Source of the DNA: Desulfonatronovibrio hydrogenovorans DSM 9292
GTDB taxonomy: Bacteria; Desulfobacterota; Desulfovibrionia; Desulfovibrionales; Desulfonatronovibrionaceae
Assembly (NCBI RefSeq): GCF_000686525.1
Contig: NZ_KK365986.1
Span: 170,785-234,784 of the forward strand
Length of the DNA: 64,000 nucleotides
Reading direction: 5' to 3'
Both the position numbers and the translations under genes were made by a program. Numbering within the stretch: the stretch's first letter is position 1; each line of letters opens with the position of its first letter. This document shows positions 43,745 to 51,868 of this stretch, piece by piece. The notes under the pieces were generated by a model. It was not told the DNA's origin, ran no database searches, and worked only from the letters and a program-made list of their open reading frames with translations.

Positions 43745-43888
43745 AAAGCAGTCTAGAATTAAGAACTGGTTGGTCCGGGGGCTATGTAAAACCTCTGGAG
43801 CCTGTGCCTTCCAGGGTTGAAAAGTGGCCCCGGGGTATAAGCCGGTTCCCGGCTTGGCAATGACCAGGAAAATCCCTCAGCCCAGTTT

Positions 43889-44233
43889 TCAGTCTGCTTT
43901 TTCCTGAATCCGGTCCAGCACTTCCTCCAGGTCATAGGTTATCCGGTCTGCATCCTGGGGAGCGCGTTCAGCCAGATAGTGCTGGAGTTTGTGGTGGAGC
44001 TGATGGGCCTGGGCAATGTCATCAGCCAGGATATCCGCCATATTTTTGGGCAGCATGCCCAGTCTATGTTTATCGTAAAGGGCATCCACCAGTTCGGTCA
44101 AGAGGTTGCGTCCTGAAAAATCCCTGTCCCAGTCCGGCCCAAAGGCCAGTTTGGCTGCTGCAGACCATTTTTTCAAGGCCTTGTCCTGGTCGAAAATTCC
44201 GGCTGACACCCGGACCTGAATCATCTCACCCAT
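43889..44233 (-). CDS. Hypothetical protein co-encoded with acetyl-CoA carboxylase genes
   Basis: This 114-aa helical, soluble protein contains KWSAAAKLAFGPDWDRDFSGRNLLTELVDALYD and DDIAQAHQLHHKLQHYLAERAP. I recognise no family. Its ATG overlaps the stop of the biotin-attachment gene (TAATG), so translation is coupled. The tight coupling suggests a role in or with the carboxylase complex. Confidence 0.6.
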   Translation of the reverse strand: MGEMIQVRVSAGIFDQDKALKKWSAAAKLAFGPDWDRDFSGRNLLTELVDALYDKHRLGMLPKNMADILADDIAQAHQLHHKLQHYLAERAPQDADRITYDLEEVLDRIQEKAD

Positions 44234-44883
44234 TATTCCTTTTCCTCCCAGCCGCTCTGAATCCTGGCCACGACTTCCTTGATGTTCTCGATTTGATCTC
44301 TGGGGCAGACCCCGATGAGGGGAGCCCCGGCCTCAACACTTTCGCTGGAGTCAAAATAGACTGTATAGATGTAGCCTGACGGTCCGGTGTAGGTCAGGGT
44401 GGTTTCTCTTTTCATCCGGGACAGGATCAATACTTCCTCACCGTCCTTGATGTTGACCTGGCCCAGGCCCTTGGCCTTGAGCTTGAGGTCCACTGCGGAG
44501 ACAAAATAGTACTTGCCCTTTTCCGGAGCAGTAAACAGGTGCAGGGCCTTTTTAAGGATGATGTCCTTGACCTCCTGCTTGGTCAGATAGTGTCTGATCT
44601 GAAGCAGGGGGGTTCCGGCCTGGACAAATTCATGATCCTTGATGTCATGGAACATGACCACTTCACCTTTTTCCGGGGCATAAACCGGCTTTTTATTGCC
44701 CTCTCTGGTCAGGTAGGCCAGCAGGGTGCCGGGCTTGTGCTTCCAGGTCCCGGATGCGCCCATGACCTTTTCTCCGGCCTGGCGGACCATGAATTCAATC
44801 TCCCCGGAATGGGGGGTTGTCACGGTGATCTCCTTAAAGGGAGCTTTTTTTATTTCATCGAGCAGGGATATTATATCGATCAA
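44233..44883 (-). CDS. Biotin/lipoyl-attachment protein (carboxylase carrier)
   Basis: This 216-aa protein has two lipoyl-like barrels. The first (residues about 50-100) holds VYAPEKGEVVMFHDIKDHEFVQAGTPLL without a modifiable Lys. The second (about 117-200) has ILSRMKRETTLTYTGPSGYI, where SRMKRE takes the place of the usual AMKM or EAMK turn, with the Lys as the probable biotin site, and ends SVEAGAPLIGV. It is the likely carrier for the adjacent carboxylase. It lies 19 bases downstream of the AccA-AccD fusion gene. The non-canonical turn makes the modification state uncertain. Confidence 0.75.
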   Translation of the reverse strand: MIDIISLLDEIKKAPFKEITVTTPHSGEIEFMVRQAGEKVMGASGTWKHKPGTLLAYLTREGNKKPVYAPEKGEVVMFHDIKDHEFVQAGTPLLQIRHYLTKQEVKDIILKKALHLFTAPEKGKYYFVSAVDLKLKAKGLGQVNIKDGEEVLILSRMKRETTLTYTGPSGYIYTVYFDSSESVEAGAPLIGVCPRDQIENIKEVVARIQSGWEEKE

Positions 44884-44902
44884 GGGGGACTCCTTCTGGC
44901 GT

Positions 44903-47143
44903 CTACCTGTAATACAGAAATTCGCCGCCCATGGTCATCAGGGCGTGGTAAAGGTTGGTGCGGATCTCCCGGCGGTCCCAGATTCCCTGGATGTGGCCGC
45001 GGGACAGGGTCATAAAGGCCTTGTGATAGTCCGGAGGAATATCCTGGCCGGTAGTCTCCCGGATGACCCCTGGACCGGCAAAGCCGATATTGGCTGAACG
45101 GACTGCAAACTGGTAGGGTGAGCAGCCCAGGAAACTGGCCACTGGTCCGGCATAGGAGTTGGTGTCGTACAAAACCAGGTACAATCCCCCGGATTCAAGA
45201 TATCTGCGTACAGCCAGGGTACACCTGGGCATCTGGATGACTCCGTTGGTCCCTTCCTGGATCCTGATGCCTGCTGTGCCGTGGACATAGGCGAAAAAGG
45301 GCAGGTGCTTGGTCCTGGCCAGCTCAGCAGCCTGGATGAATTTTTCACCTTCAGCCACTCCTACGCTGCCTCCCCTGAACCCGGCCATGAGCATGGCCAC
45401 CACCATCCGCACTCCCTTGATCTCGGCTTCAAAGGTCATACAGGCGCTTTTGTGACCGGTCTTTTTCTTGGCCTGTTCCAGTTTGAGATCAAGGCCGTCA
45501 AAGCCAAGGGGATTGGAACTCTCCACCTTGGAGTTGAACTCCCGGATGGACCTGGAATCAAACACATTAAAGAGGTACCATTCATATTCCATGGAAAAAT
45601 GGTGTCCGCAATAGCTGCACACCCCGGCAAAGTCACCGAACAGGTCCGGAGCCCAGAGATCAAGGCAGCCGAACTTGGAGCTGTTGGGGCAGGTGATGGT
45701 CCGGTCCTGGTTGGCCTGGGGGCTGATGTACCGGCAGTGCTCATCCCAGGACATGCCTGATTCCCAGGAGGACAGGGTGGTCAGGTTGCAGGTCTCTTCC
45801 TTTTCCTTTTTCAGGACTGGAATCTTCTGGATGATTTCCGAGCCTTTGTTCATGATCCGGCCGAACAGGGCCTGGACTTCGCCCTGGACGTCTTCAGCCA
45901 GATGGGTGATCTTTCTCTGGTGCCGGCCCAGAAATTCATAGCGCAGAAAAGAATAAACAGATGATCCGCCGTGACTGACAGTGGACAGGGCCTTTTGCCA
46001 GGCCGGGGTTTTGTCTATGAGAAACTGCCTGCTCAGGTTCCTGAACTTCTGGTATCTCTGCCAGGACAGGCGTTCCTTGGATTTGGGGGACAGACTCCAC
46101 CGGACATATATATTGGGGTTGTTCAGCTTCTTCAGGGCAATGGCCCGGAAGAGCTTGAACCCCCGGACTGAAAGCACGATCTCGTCAGTGGCCATGATGA
46201 CTTCCTGGCGGAGCTTCTTGAAAAAATCAAAGTGTTCCGGTCTGGCTCCCAGGGCTGGTTCGTCCAGGATCCGGTCCACATATCCCATTTTCAGGTTGTC
46301 CCTGGCCGTGATCTTGAGCTGTCTGGCGCAGCGGTCCACCAGTTCAGGGGTGGCCCTCATTTCACCTTTGATCCGTCCTTCAATGGCTGCGGCGCCTTCA
46401 GGGGAAATAACTGAATAATACCCATGGGAAAGCATGATCCTGGTGTCAGCCAGACCAATGGCTTCAGCCCCGCCTGAACCTCCTTCGGAGATAACCGCCA
46501 CCACCGGAACCTTGAGCCCGGCCATGGCGTAGATGTTTTTGGCGATCTGCTGGGCAGCCCCTGGGTAGTCCTCAACCGGAAAGGCGCCAGGCGTGAAAAT
46601 ATAGGTGTGGATGGGGATGTTTTCAGTTTCAGCGACCTTCATGTATTCCATGGCCTTGGCATTGCCCCAGGGCTTGACCGAGCCGCCGTTCCTGAATTCC
46701 TGACCATGCCCTTTTTCCTGGCCGATGACCATGACCGGCTGCTTGTAGACCTTTTTCCCCACCTTGCGGGTGATATAGGCCCTGGCAATGATCATGGACG
46801 GGTCAATACTGTATTCGTCCTTGCCCCCGATCTCAGTGTAGTTGTCATAGACATTTTCCAGGATGTCCCCCAGGCTGATCCGCTGGGGATGCCTGACAAT
46901 TCTGACCCGGTCCATGGGAGTGAGTTCCTTTTCCAGCTTGCTTTCCAGGAAATTGAACAGGTCACTCAGGGAGGAAAGGTGTCTCTTGACCTGGGCCTGG
47001 TCCAGGGACTGGCGGTTTTTGGTGAAGTCGTTCAGCTTGGAACCCAAAAGGGCGATATTGGCATTTTCCCGGTTGCCGAAAATATCCTGGATGTACCTCA
47101 GGCGTTCAGTGAGATCCTGGATCTGTTTTTCTATTTCAGTCAT
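44903..47143 (-). CDS. Fused acetyl-CoA carboxylase carboxyltransferase (AccA-AccD order)
   Basis: This 746-aa protein joins both carboxyltransferase subunits. The N-terminal two-fifths is AccA-like: LTERLRYIQDIF, QPVMVIGQEKG, GRIKGEMRATPEL, ISEGGSGGAEAIGLAD and SVISPEGAAAIEG. The C-terminal part is AccD-like: a zinc ribbon (TCPNSSKFGC to VCSYCGHHF), LDLKLEQAKKKTGH, FRGGSVGVAEGEKF and HGTAGIRIQEGTNGV. It transfers CO2 from carboxybiotin to acetyl-CoA, or possibly another acyl-CoA, for fatty acid synthesis. No Shine-Dalgarno is near the ATG; a small ORF upstream ends in an ATGA overlap, so coupling is possible. Confidence 0.9.
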   Translation of the reverse strand: MTEIEKQIQDLTERLRYIQDIFGNRENANIALLGSKLNDFTKNRQSLDQAQVKRHLSSLSDLFNFLESKLEKELTPMDRVRIVRHPQRISLGDILENVYDNYTEIGGKDEYSIDPSMIIARAYITRKVGKKVYKQPVMVIGQEKGHGQEFRNGGSVKPWGNAKAMEYMKVAETENIPIHTYIFTPGAFPVEDYPGAAQQIAKNIYAMAGLKVPVVAVISEGGSGGAEAIGLADTRIMLSHGYYSVISPEGAAAIEGRIKGEMRATPELVDRCARQLKITARDNLKMGYVDRILDEPALGARPEHFDFFKKLRQEVIMATDEIVLSVRGFKLFRAIALKKLNNPNIYVRWSLSPKSKERLSWQRYQKFRNLSRQFLIDKTPAWQKALSTVSHGGSSVYSFLRYEFLGRHQRKITHLAEDVQGEVQALFGRIMNKGSEIIQKIPVLKKEKEETCNLTTLSSWESGMSWDEHCRYISPQANQDRTITCPNSSKFGCLDLWAPDLFGDFAGVCSYCGHHFSMEYEWYLFNVFDSRSIREFNSKVESSNPLGFDGLDLKLEQAKKKTGHKSACMTFEAEIKGVRMVVAMLMAGFRGGSVGVAEGEKFIQAAELARTKHLPFFAYVHGTAGIRIQEGTNGVIQMPRCTLAVRRYLESGGLYLVLYDTNSYAGPVASFLGCSPYQFAVRSANIGFAGPGVIRETTGQDIPPDYHKAFMTLSRGHIQGIWDRREIRTNLYHALMTMGGEFLYYR

Positions 47144-47265
47144 ATTGAATTTTTGTTTTTACTGGTGGTTATCAAGATTTCAGTCCGACCGCCCGGCCCT
47201 GGATGGGTTTTCTCAAGGTACCCTTGAAAGGCCAGCTTTAATTCTCTCTGAATATCCAGGCTCAT
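47140..47265 (-). CDS. Possible small ORF coupled to the AccA-AccD gene
   Basis: A 41-codon frame starts ATG at 47265 (SLDIQRELKLAFQGYLEKTH...) and its TGA overlaps the AccA-AccD ATG as ATGA. The frame continues upstream to a TTG at 47415. No ribosome site or family match is visible. It may be a leader ORF that brings ribosomes to the downstream start, which lacks its own Shine-Dalgarno, or it may be chance. The rest of the 47144-47476 gap shows nothing else. Confidence 0.3.
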   Translation of the reverse strand: MSLDIQRELKLAFQGYLEKTHPGPGGRTEILITTSKNKNSI

Positions 47266-47476
47266 GACTTTAATGAACCAGGACCGCCCGGATATCTGAT
47301 CCTGGCGGGTCTTCTTAACTTTGGTCTGCCAGCCGGCAGTCTCAAGCCAGTTATCATGAGACCGCGATTCCACCCTGGGGCAGATTGCAGCAGCAAAAAA
47401 TAAATCCTGTTTCAACAGAATCCTTGATCAGAAGGCAGGTCACAGGGAGCTTCTGCCTGGATGATTGTTAGCCTTA

Positions 47477-48883
47477 CTAAAAAACAAGGAGTTTATCGGT
47501 TTTTTTCTTCAAAAAATCAATATTTGATTTCAGAGATTCTCCAGAAGGGGTCCTGCCTTCAAGGACCAGGTCTTCCAGAAACCTGAGGCCGCGTTCTTTG
47601 GCCTGCTCCAGGTCCTGGCCCCAGATGATGCCCAGGGCCAGGTTGGGATCAAACTCCGTGGGGATGTCATAGGGCCTGTCCGTGGGCACATGGGTGTGCA
47701 TGCGCAGCCACGGCTGGGGAGACCAGGAGAACTTTTCAATCCGGCCCACCCAGGGGATGAAATTGTTGTCCGGATCTTCAGCCAGAATCCGGTATTCAAT
47801 TCCGGTTCCGCTGAACACGATTCCCTTCTGGTCAAAGCCCAGCTTTTCACCCAGGCCGACCCTGATCTGTTCCCGGATCAGATCCACCTCTTTGTCCCTG
47901 ATCCGGGAAATGATGGCCGACACACCGTTTTCCACCTGGATCCTGGTGTTGACCTCCATCAAAAAGGGCTGCCCGGTGGGACTGACTATCCATTCCCAGG
48001 TCCCCACACTGTCGTAGCCCACCTCCCTGGCCATGCGCAGGGAGTACTCCGTGATGTCCTTCAGGACCTTGGAAGCGTCAAAGGCATAGCTGATGTTTTC
48101 AGGATCAAAGCCAGGGGCCACCTCAATTCTTTTCTGGCGGCCCACACTCTGGACAGTGCAGTTTCTGGTGCCGAAATGGACGTGGTTGCCGTGGCGGTCG
48201 CCCAGGATCTGGACCTCAAGATGGTTGAAATCAAAAATCCGCTGTTCAATGAGCACGCCCTCATCCCTGAACTGGCGCTTGGCGTAGTTCTTGATCCTGC
48301 GCAGCACAGTCCTGAACCGGTCCGGATCGCCCACTTCTTCAATGCCCATGCCCCCGCCCCCGGCCGAGGCCTTGACCAGGATGACGGGCTGTTCCACTCC
48401 CATTTCCTTTTGAAAGGCAAAAAGGGAAGTTGCCAGTTCTTCAGCTTCCAGGTCGTCCACAATGGGCCTGTCTGAACCGGGTACAGTGGGTACATCAAGT
48501 TTTCTAGCCAGGCGTTTGGTGTTGATCTTGTCTCCAAGTTCCTGGATTACTTTCCAGGACGGGCCTATGAAACTCAGCTTTCTGGATCGCTGTTCCACCC
48601 GCCTGGCAAAGCGGTAGTCCTCGGCAAAAAAGCCGTAGCCAGGATGGACGGCTGTACATCCCGAGGCATCAGCCACAGCAAAGATTTCATTGGGGTCCTG
48701 GTAGGAACTGATCCTGTACAGGGCCTTGTCCCCCCCTGTTTTGAGGGCTTGGGTGCAGTGTTCGGAACCGGCGTCCTCCTTGGTATAGACGCAAGCGAAC
48801 TCCAGGCCGAGGTCCTGGCAGGCCTTCATGATTCTCAGGGCGATTTCGCCTCTGTTGGCAATAAGTACTTTATTTCTCTTCAT
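47477..48883 (-). CDS. Biotin carboxylase (acetyl-CoA carboxylase AccC-like)
   Basis: This 468-aa ATP-grasp enzyme carboxylates biotin on the carrier protein. It has KVLIANRGEIALRIMKACQDLG, the HPGYGFFAED motif, the Gly-rich loop KASAGGGGMGIEEV, the central ...VQSVGRQKRIEVAPG region and MEVNTRIQVENGVSAI with the catalytic Glu and Arg. The RRNCTVQ segment of typical AccC reads RNCTVQSVGRQ. I chose the ATG at 48883; the frame extends upstream through a Lys-rich stretch. It overlaps the end of pilZ by 14 bases. Confidence 0.92.
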   Translation of the reverse strand: MKRNKVLIANRGEIALRIMKACQDLGLEFACVYTKEDAGSEHCTQALKTGGDKALYRISSYQDPNEIFAVADASGCTAVHPGYGFFAEDYRFARRVEQRSRKLSFIGPSWKVIQELGDKINTKRLARKLDVPTVPGSDRPIVDDLEAEELATSLFAFQKEMGVEQPVILVKASAGGGGMGIEEVGDPDRFRTVLRRIKNYAKRQFRDEGVLIEQRIFDFNHLEVQILGDRHGNHVHFGTRNCTVQSVGRQKRIEVAPGFDPENISYAFDASKVLKDITEYSLRMAREVGYDSVGTWEWIVSPTGQPFLMEVNTRIQVENGVSAIISRIRDKEVDLIREQIRVGLGEKLGFDQKGIVFSGTGIEYRILAEDPDNNFIPWVGRIEKFSWSPQPWLRMHTHVPTDRPYDIPTEFDPNLALGIIWGQDLEQAKERGLRFLEDLVLEGRTPSGESLKSNIDFLKKKTDKLLVF

Positions 48884-49286
48884 CTTCTTCTTTTTCTTGT
48901 TCTTTTTGTTTTCTCTGCAGTTCAATCATTTTTTTCTGGACCTCCAGCACCAGCTTGTCCAGCAGGGCTTCCTGGCGCAGGGGCAGATCCTGGAATTCGC
49001 AGGCCCCGAAATTGTCTTTGAGCTTGACCACTCTGGCCTGGAGGTCTTTCAGGTAAACCTTGTCCCTGATGACCAGAGAGAGTTCAGCCTGCCCGCCCGG
49101 AGAAAGGGCAGGTTTCTGATCTTTGCCAATGGAAAAGGCCACCCCCCTGGCACTGATATCCAGGGCTGGATAGAGTTCAGGATCGTTTCCAAAGCTGATC
49201 TTAAGATCAGGTATGTTCACCCGGTATGCCTTGCGCTGGGTTGTACTCTGATATTCGAGATCCAGCTGATCAAAAAAGTCAGCCAT
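48870..49286 (-). CDS. PilZ domain protein
   Basis: This 138-aa protein fits the PilZ fold that binds cyclic di-GMP: an early RKAYRV (R-x-x-x-R) and ALDISARGVAFSIG (D/N-x-S-x-x-G). The C-terminus is a long charged helix (KMIELQRKQKEQEKEEDEEK). It follows motB with no gap, its ribosome site being inside the end of motB, so c-di-GMP control of the flagellar stator is plausible. Confidence 0.85.
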   Translation of the reverse strand: MADFFDQLDLEYQSTTQRKAYRVNIPDLKISFGNDPELYPALDISARGVAFSIGKDQKPALSPGGQAELSLVIRDKVYLKDLQARVVKLKDNFGACEFQDLPLRQEALLDKLVLEVQKKMIELQRKQKEQEKEEDEEK

Positions 49287-50021
49287 TTAACCTCCGATAT
49301 GCTTTTCCAGGACAAATTCAACCCGCCTGTTCCTGGCCCTGTTTTCATCTGTGGTATTGGGATATAAGGGCTGGAGATCAGCAAAACCGGTGGCGGTCAT
49401 CCGTTTGGGGTCAATGCCTATCTCCATGAGATAACGCAGGGTGTTCAGAGCCCGCAGGGCTGAAATCTCCCAGTTGTCCTGAAATCTTCCTCCGGGTCTG
49501 GGCAGAATATTGTCGGTATGTCCCTGGATGTTTATCCGCTGGTCGTGATGGCGAATAAACACATCTTTTAAGTCCTGCAAGAGTTTTTTACCCTCGGGTT
49601 TGAGTTCAACCTGGCCCAGATCAAACAGGGCACTGGCCGGAAGGCGAAGGGTAATGGTGCCCGCATCCAGATGGGCTCCCACAACCCCTTCCAGACCTTT
49701 CTGGTTCTGGTAGTAGCGGATATCGGAAAAGACCCGTTTCTGGGATTCCACCATCTGCCGGTACTGGGCAGCCTGATCCATGAGCACCCCGGCCGTGTCA
49801 GTCCGGATGCGCAATCCCCACTCTTCAGTGTCCTGCTGGCCCAGAGACCGGCGCACAGACAGGATGGTCTCTTCAAACTTCTGGTCGCTCAGGGTGGAAA
49901 AAGAAAACAACAGGATGAAAAAGACCAGTAAAAGAAGGGCGATATCGGCAAAGATGGTCACCCAGGCCCTGGTGTCGTCTTCTTCTTCAAGATCCTGGAC
50001 AGGCAGATTAGCCTCGTTCAT
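49287..50021 (-). CDS. motB: Flagellar stator protein MotB
   Basis: This 244-aa protein has one N-terminal membrane helix with the proton-carrying Asp26 in FADIALLLLVFFILLF. It then has an OmpA-type peptidoglycan-binding domain: INIQGHTDNI, NWEISALRALNTLRYL and NRARNRRVEFVL. It forms the stator with MotA. I chose the ATG at 50021 after GGAGAG; it overlaps motA by 14 bases. Confidence 0.92.
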   Translation of the reverse strand: MNEANLPVQDLEEEDDTRAWVTIFADIALLLLVFFILLFSFSTLSDQKFEETILSVRRSLGQQDTEEWGLRIRTDTAGVLMDQAAQYRQMVESQKRVFSDIRYYQNQKGLEGVVGAHLDAGTITLRLPASALFDLGQVELKPEGKKLLQDLKDVFIRHHDQRINIQGHTDNILPRPGGRFQDNWEISALRALNTLRYLMEIGIDPKRMTATGFADLQPLYPNTTDENRARNRRVEFVLEKHIGG

Positions 50022-50766
50022 TTCTTCTCTCCACAGGAGGGACAAAGGAGGACAGTTTTTCGTAGACTATCCTGGGATTGTTATTTTCCAGGATGGACTG
50101 GGCACCCTGAAAGATGATCTCCAGATGCAGGGTTTCCTGCTGGGTCCTGCTTTTAAGCTTGCCTGCTATGGGCAGGAAGAGCAGGGTGGCCAGAAGGGCT
50201 CCGTAAAAAGTGGTCAGAATGGCCACGGCCATGGCCGGGCCGATACTGGCCGGGTCATCCAGTCTGGTCAGCATCTGGACCAGTCCGATAAGGGTTCCGA
50301 TCATTCCGAAACTGGGGGCAAAGGTGCCCATTTTTTTGAAAACGTCCTGGATTATGGCGTGCCGGTTGCGCAGAGAGGATATTTCAATGCGCAGGGTCTG
50401 GGAGATCATCATGGGATCGGTGTTGTCGGCAATGAGCTGGCAGGCCTTTTTTAAAACGGCATTCTCAGTCTTGATATTTTCCAGGGCCAGCAGTCCGTCC
50501 CTGCGGCTGATCTCAGCGATCCTGACCATGGTGTTGACCACGTCGTTGGGGGTGACCATCTTCCCGGAAAAGATGTAAAAAGCAGCCCTGAAGGCCTTGA
50601 TAATCTGGTTGACCGGAAAGTTGATGCTGGTGGCGGCAAAGGTCCCCCCCATAACAATCATCATTCCGGGAATATTGATGAAGGTATCCAGGGCTCCGCC
50701 CAGGAAAATGGCCCCGATGACCAGGGAAAACCCGACAATGATTCCGAAAAAAGTTGCAATATCCAT
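50008..50766 (-). CDS. motA: Flagellar stator protein MotA
   Basis: This 252-aa protein has four membrane helices: TFFGIIVGFSLVIGAIFLGG, NIPGMMIVMGGTFAATSINF, and in the C-terminal half GTFAPSFGMIGTLIGLVQML and AILTTFYGALLATLLFLPIA. The cytoplasmic loop has SLRNRHAIIQDVFKKMG. It conducts ions to drive the flagellum. It is the first gene of a unit motA-motB-pilZ-accC linked by overlaps. Confidence 0.93.
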   Translation of the reverse strand: MDIATFFGIIVGFSLVIGAIFLGGALDTFINIPGMMIVMGGTFAATSINFPVNQIIKAFRAAFYIFSGKMVTPNDVVNTMVRIAEISRRDGLLALENIKTENAVLKKACQLIADNTDPMMISQTLRIEISSLRNRHAIIQDVFKKMGTFAPSFGMIGTLIGLVQMLTRLDDPASIGPAMAVAILTTFYGALLATLLFLPIAGKLKSRTQQETLHLEIIFQGAQSILENNNPRIVYEKLSSFVPPVERRNERG

Positions 50767-51013
50767 TAAATATCCTTAGGAAGAATGGTTAGCATGGGTC
50801 ATTTGTCCAGTGTACTGTTCGTCTAATTCATGCAGTAACTTTAGCGGGCAAGGGGATGTTCAGCAATGCCCATCTATCCCGGAATACAAAGATCAATGGT
50901 CTCACGCTGCTCAGCCGGAAGACAGCCCCACAGGCGGATATGCCTGGCCTTTTCAGGTCTGTCAGCGGATTCTGGCTGTTAATGAAAACTGTCAACCAGG
51001 AATGGATAGCATT

Positions 51014-51865
51014 ATGTCGGCAAAAACAAAAGTCCTTGAAACCCATAATTTTCTCAAAAAAGAATTTTCCAGGATCAAGCCAGGTGGCGTACTGGTCCTT
51101 GGCAGCGGCCTGGGCGATCTGGTGACAGCTTTAAACCCTCTGGAAAGCATTGGCTATGATCAGATTCCCAATTTTCCCCAGTCAACTGTTGCCGGTCATT
51201 CCGGAAGTCTTCATTTTTGTCAAGTCAACGGGTTTAACTTAGCCGTGCTGAGTGGAAGAGCCCATCTGTATGAAGGCTACAGTCCCGGGGATGTGGTTCT
51301 GCCCATGAGGGTGCTGGGGGTTATGGGGGCCGGGACAGCCATTGTGACCAACGCAGCCGGGTCCCTGAATCCGCTTTTTGACAGCGGGCAGATCATGGTT
51401 TTTTCCGATCATATCAATCTGACCGGAGAAAACCCCCTGGCCGGGGAGAACGTGCCGGAGTGGGGACCAAGGTTCCCGGACATGAGCCGGGTCTATTGTC
51501 CGGATTTGCTGAATCTGATCCAGGACAGGGCTCTTAGTCTCGGTATCCCCCTCAAAATGGGGGTTTATGTGGGCATCAAAGGTCCGTCTCTGGAGACTCC
51601 GGCAGAAACCAGGGCCTTCAGGATTCTGGGCGGGGATGCCATCGGCATGTCCACGGTTCTGGAGGTCATCTGCGCCAGGCATATGAATATGCGGGTCCTG
51701 GGCCTGTCCTGTTTGACCAACAAGAACCTGCCGGACTGCATGGCAGAGACGTCCCATCAGGAGATCCTGGAGGTGGCAGCAAAGACCAACCAGCTGCTCT
51801 CAAGGCTGCTTCTGGATGTCCTAAAAAAGCTGGGCAGTAGTTCAAGCCCGGATAGGAAGGGTTAA
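51014..51865 (+). CDS. Purine nucleoside phosphorylase
   Basis: This 283-aa enzyme cleaves purine nucleosides with phosphate. Family landmarks are GGVLVLGSGLGDLV, the GRAHLYEGYSPGDVVLPMRVL segment, TNAAGSLNP, and GPSLETPAETRAFRILGGDAIGMST with the Glu and Met of the base site. It is the trimeric type I family. I chose ATG 51014 (AGGA 12 bases upstream); ATG 51002 is also in frame. It lies 3 bases before the HEAT-repeat response regulator gene. Confidence 0.92.
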   Translation: MSAKTKVLETHNFLKKEFSRIKPGGVLVLGSGLGDLVTALNPLESIGYDQIPNFPQSTVAGHSGSLHFCQVNGFNLAVLSGRAHLYEGYSPGDVVLPMRVLGVMGAGTAIVTNAAGSLNPLFDSGQIMVFSDHINLTGENPLAGENVPEWGPRFPDMSRVYCPDLLNLIQDRALSLGIPLKMGVYVGIKGPSLETPAETRAFRILGGDAIGMSTVLEVICARHMNMRVLGLSCLTNKNLPDCMAETSHQEILEVAAKTNQLLSRLLLDVLKKLGSSSSPDRKG

Positions 51866-51868
51866 AAC

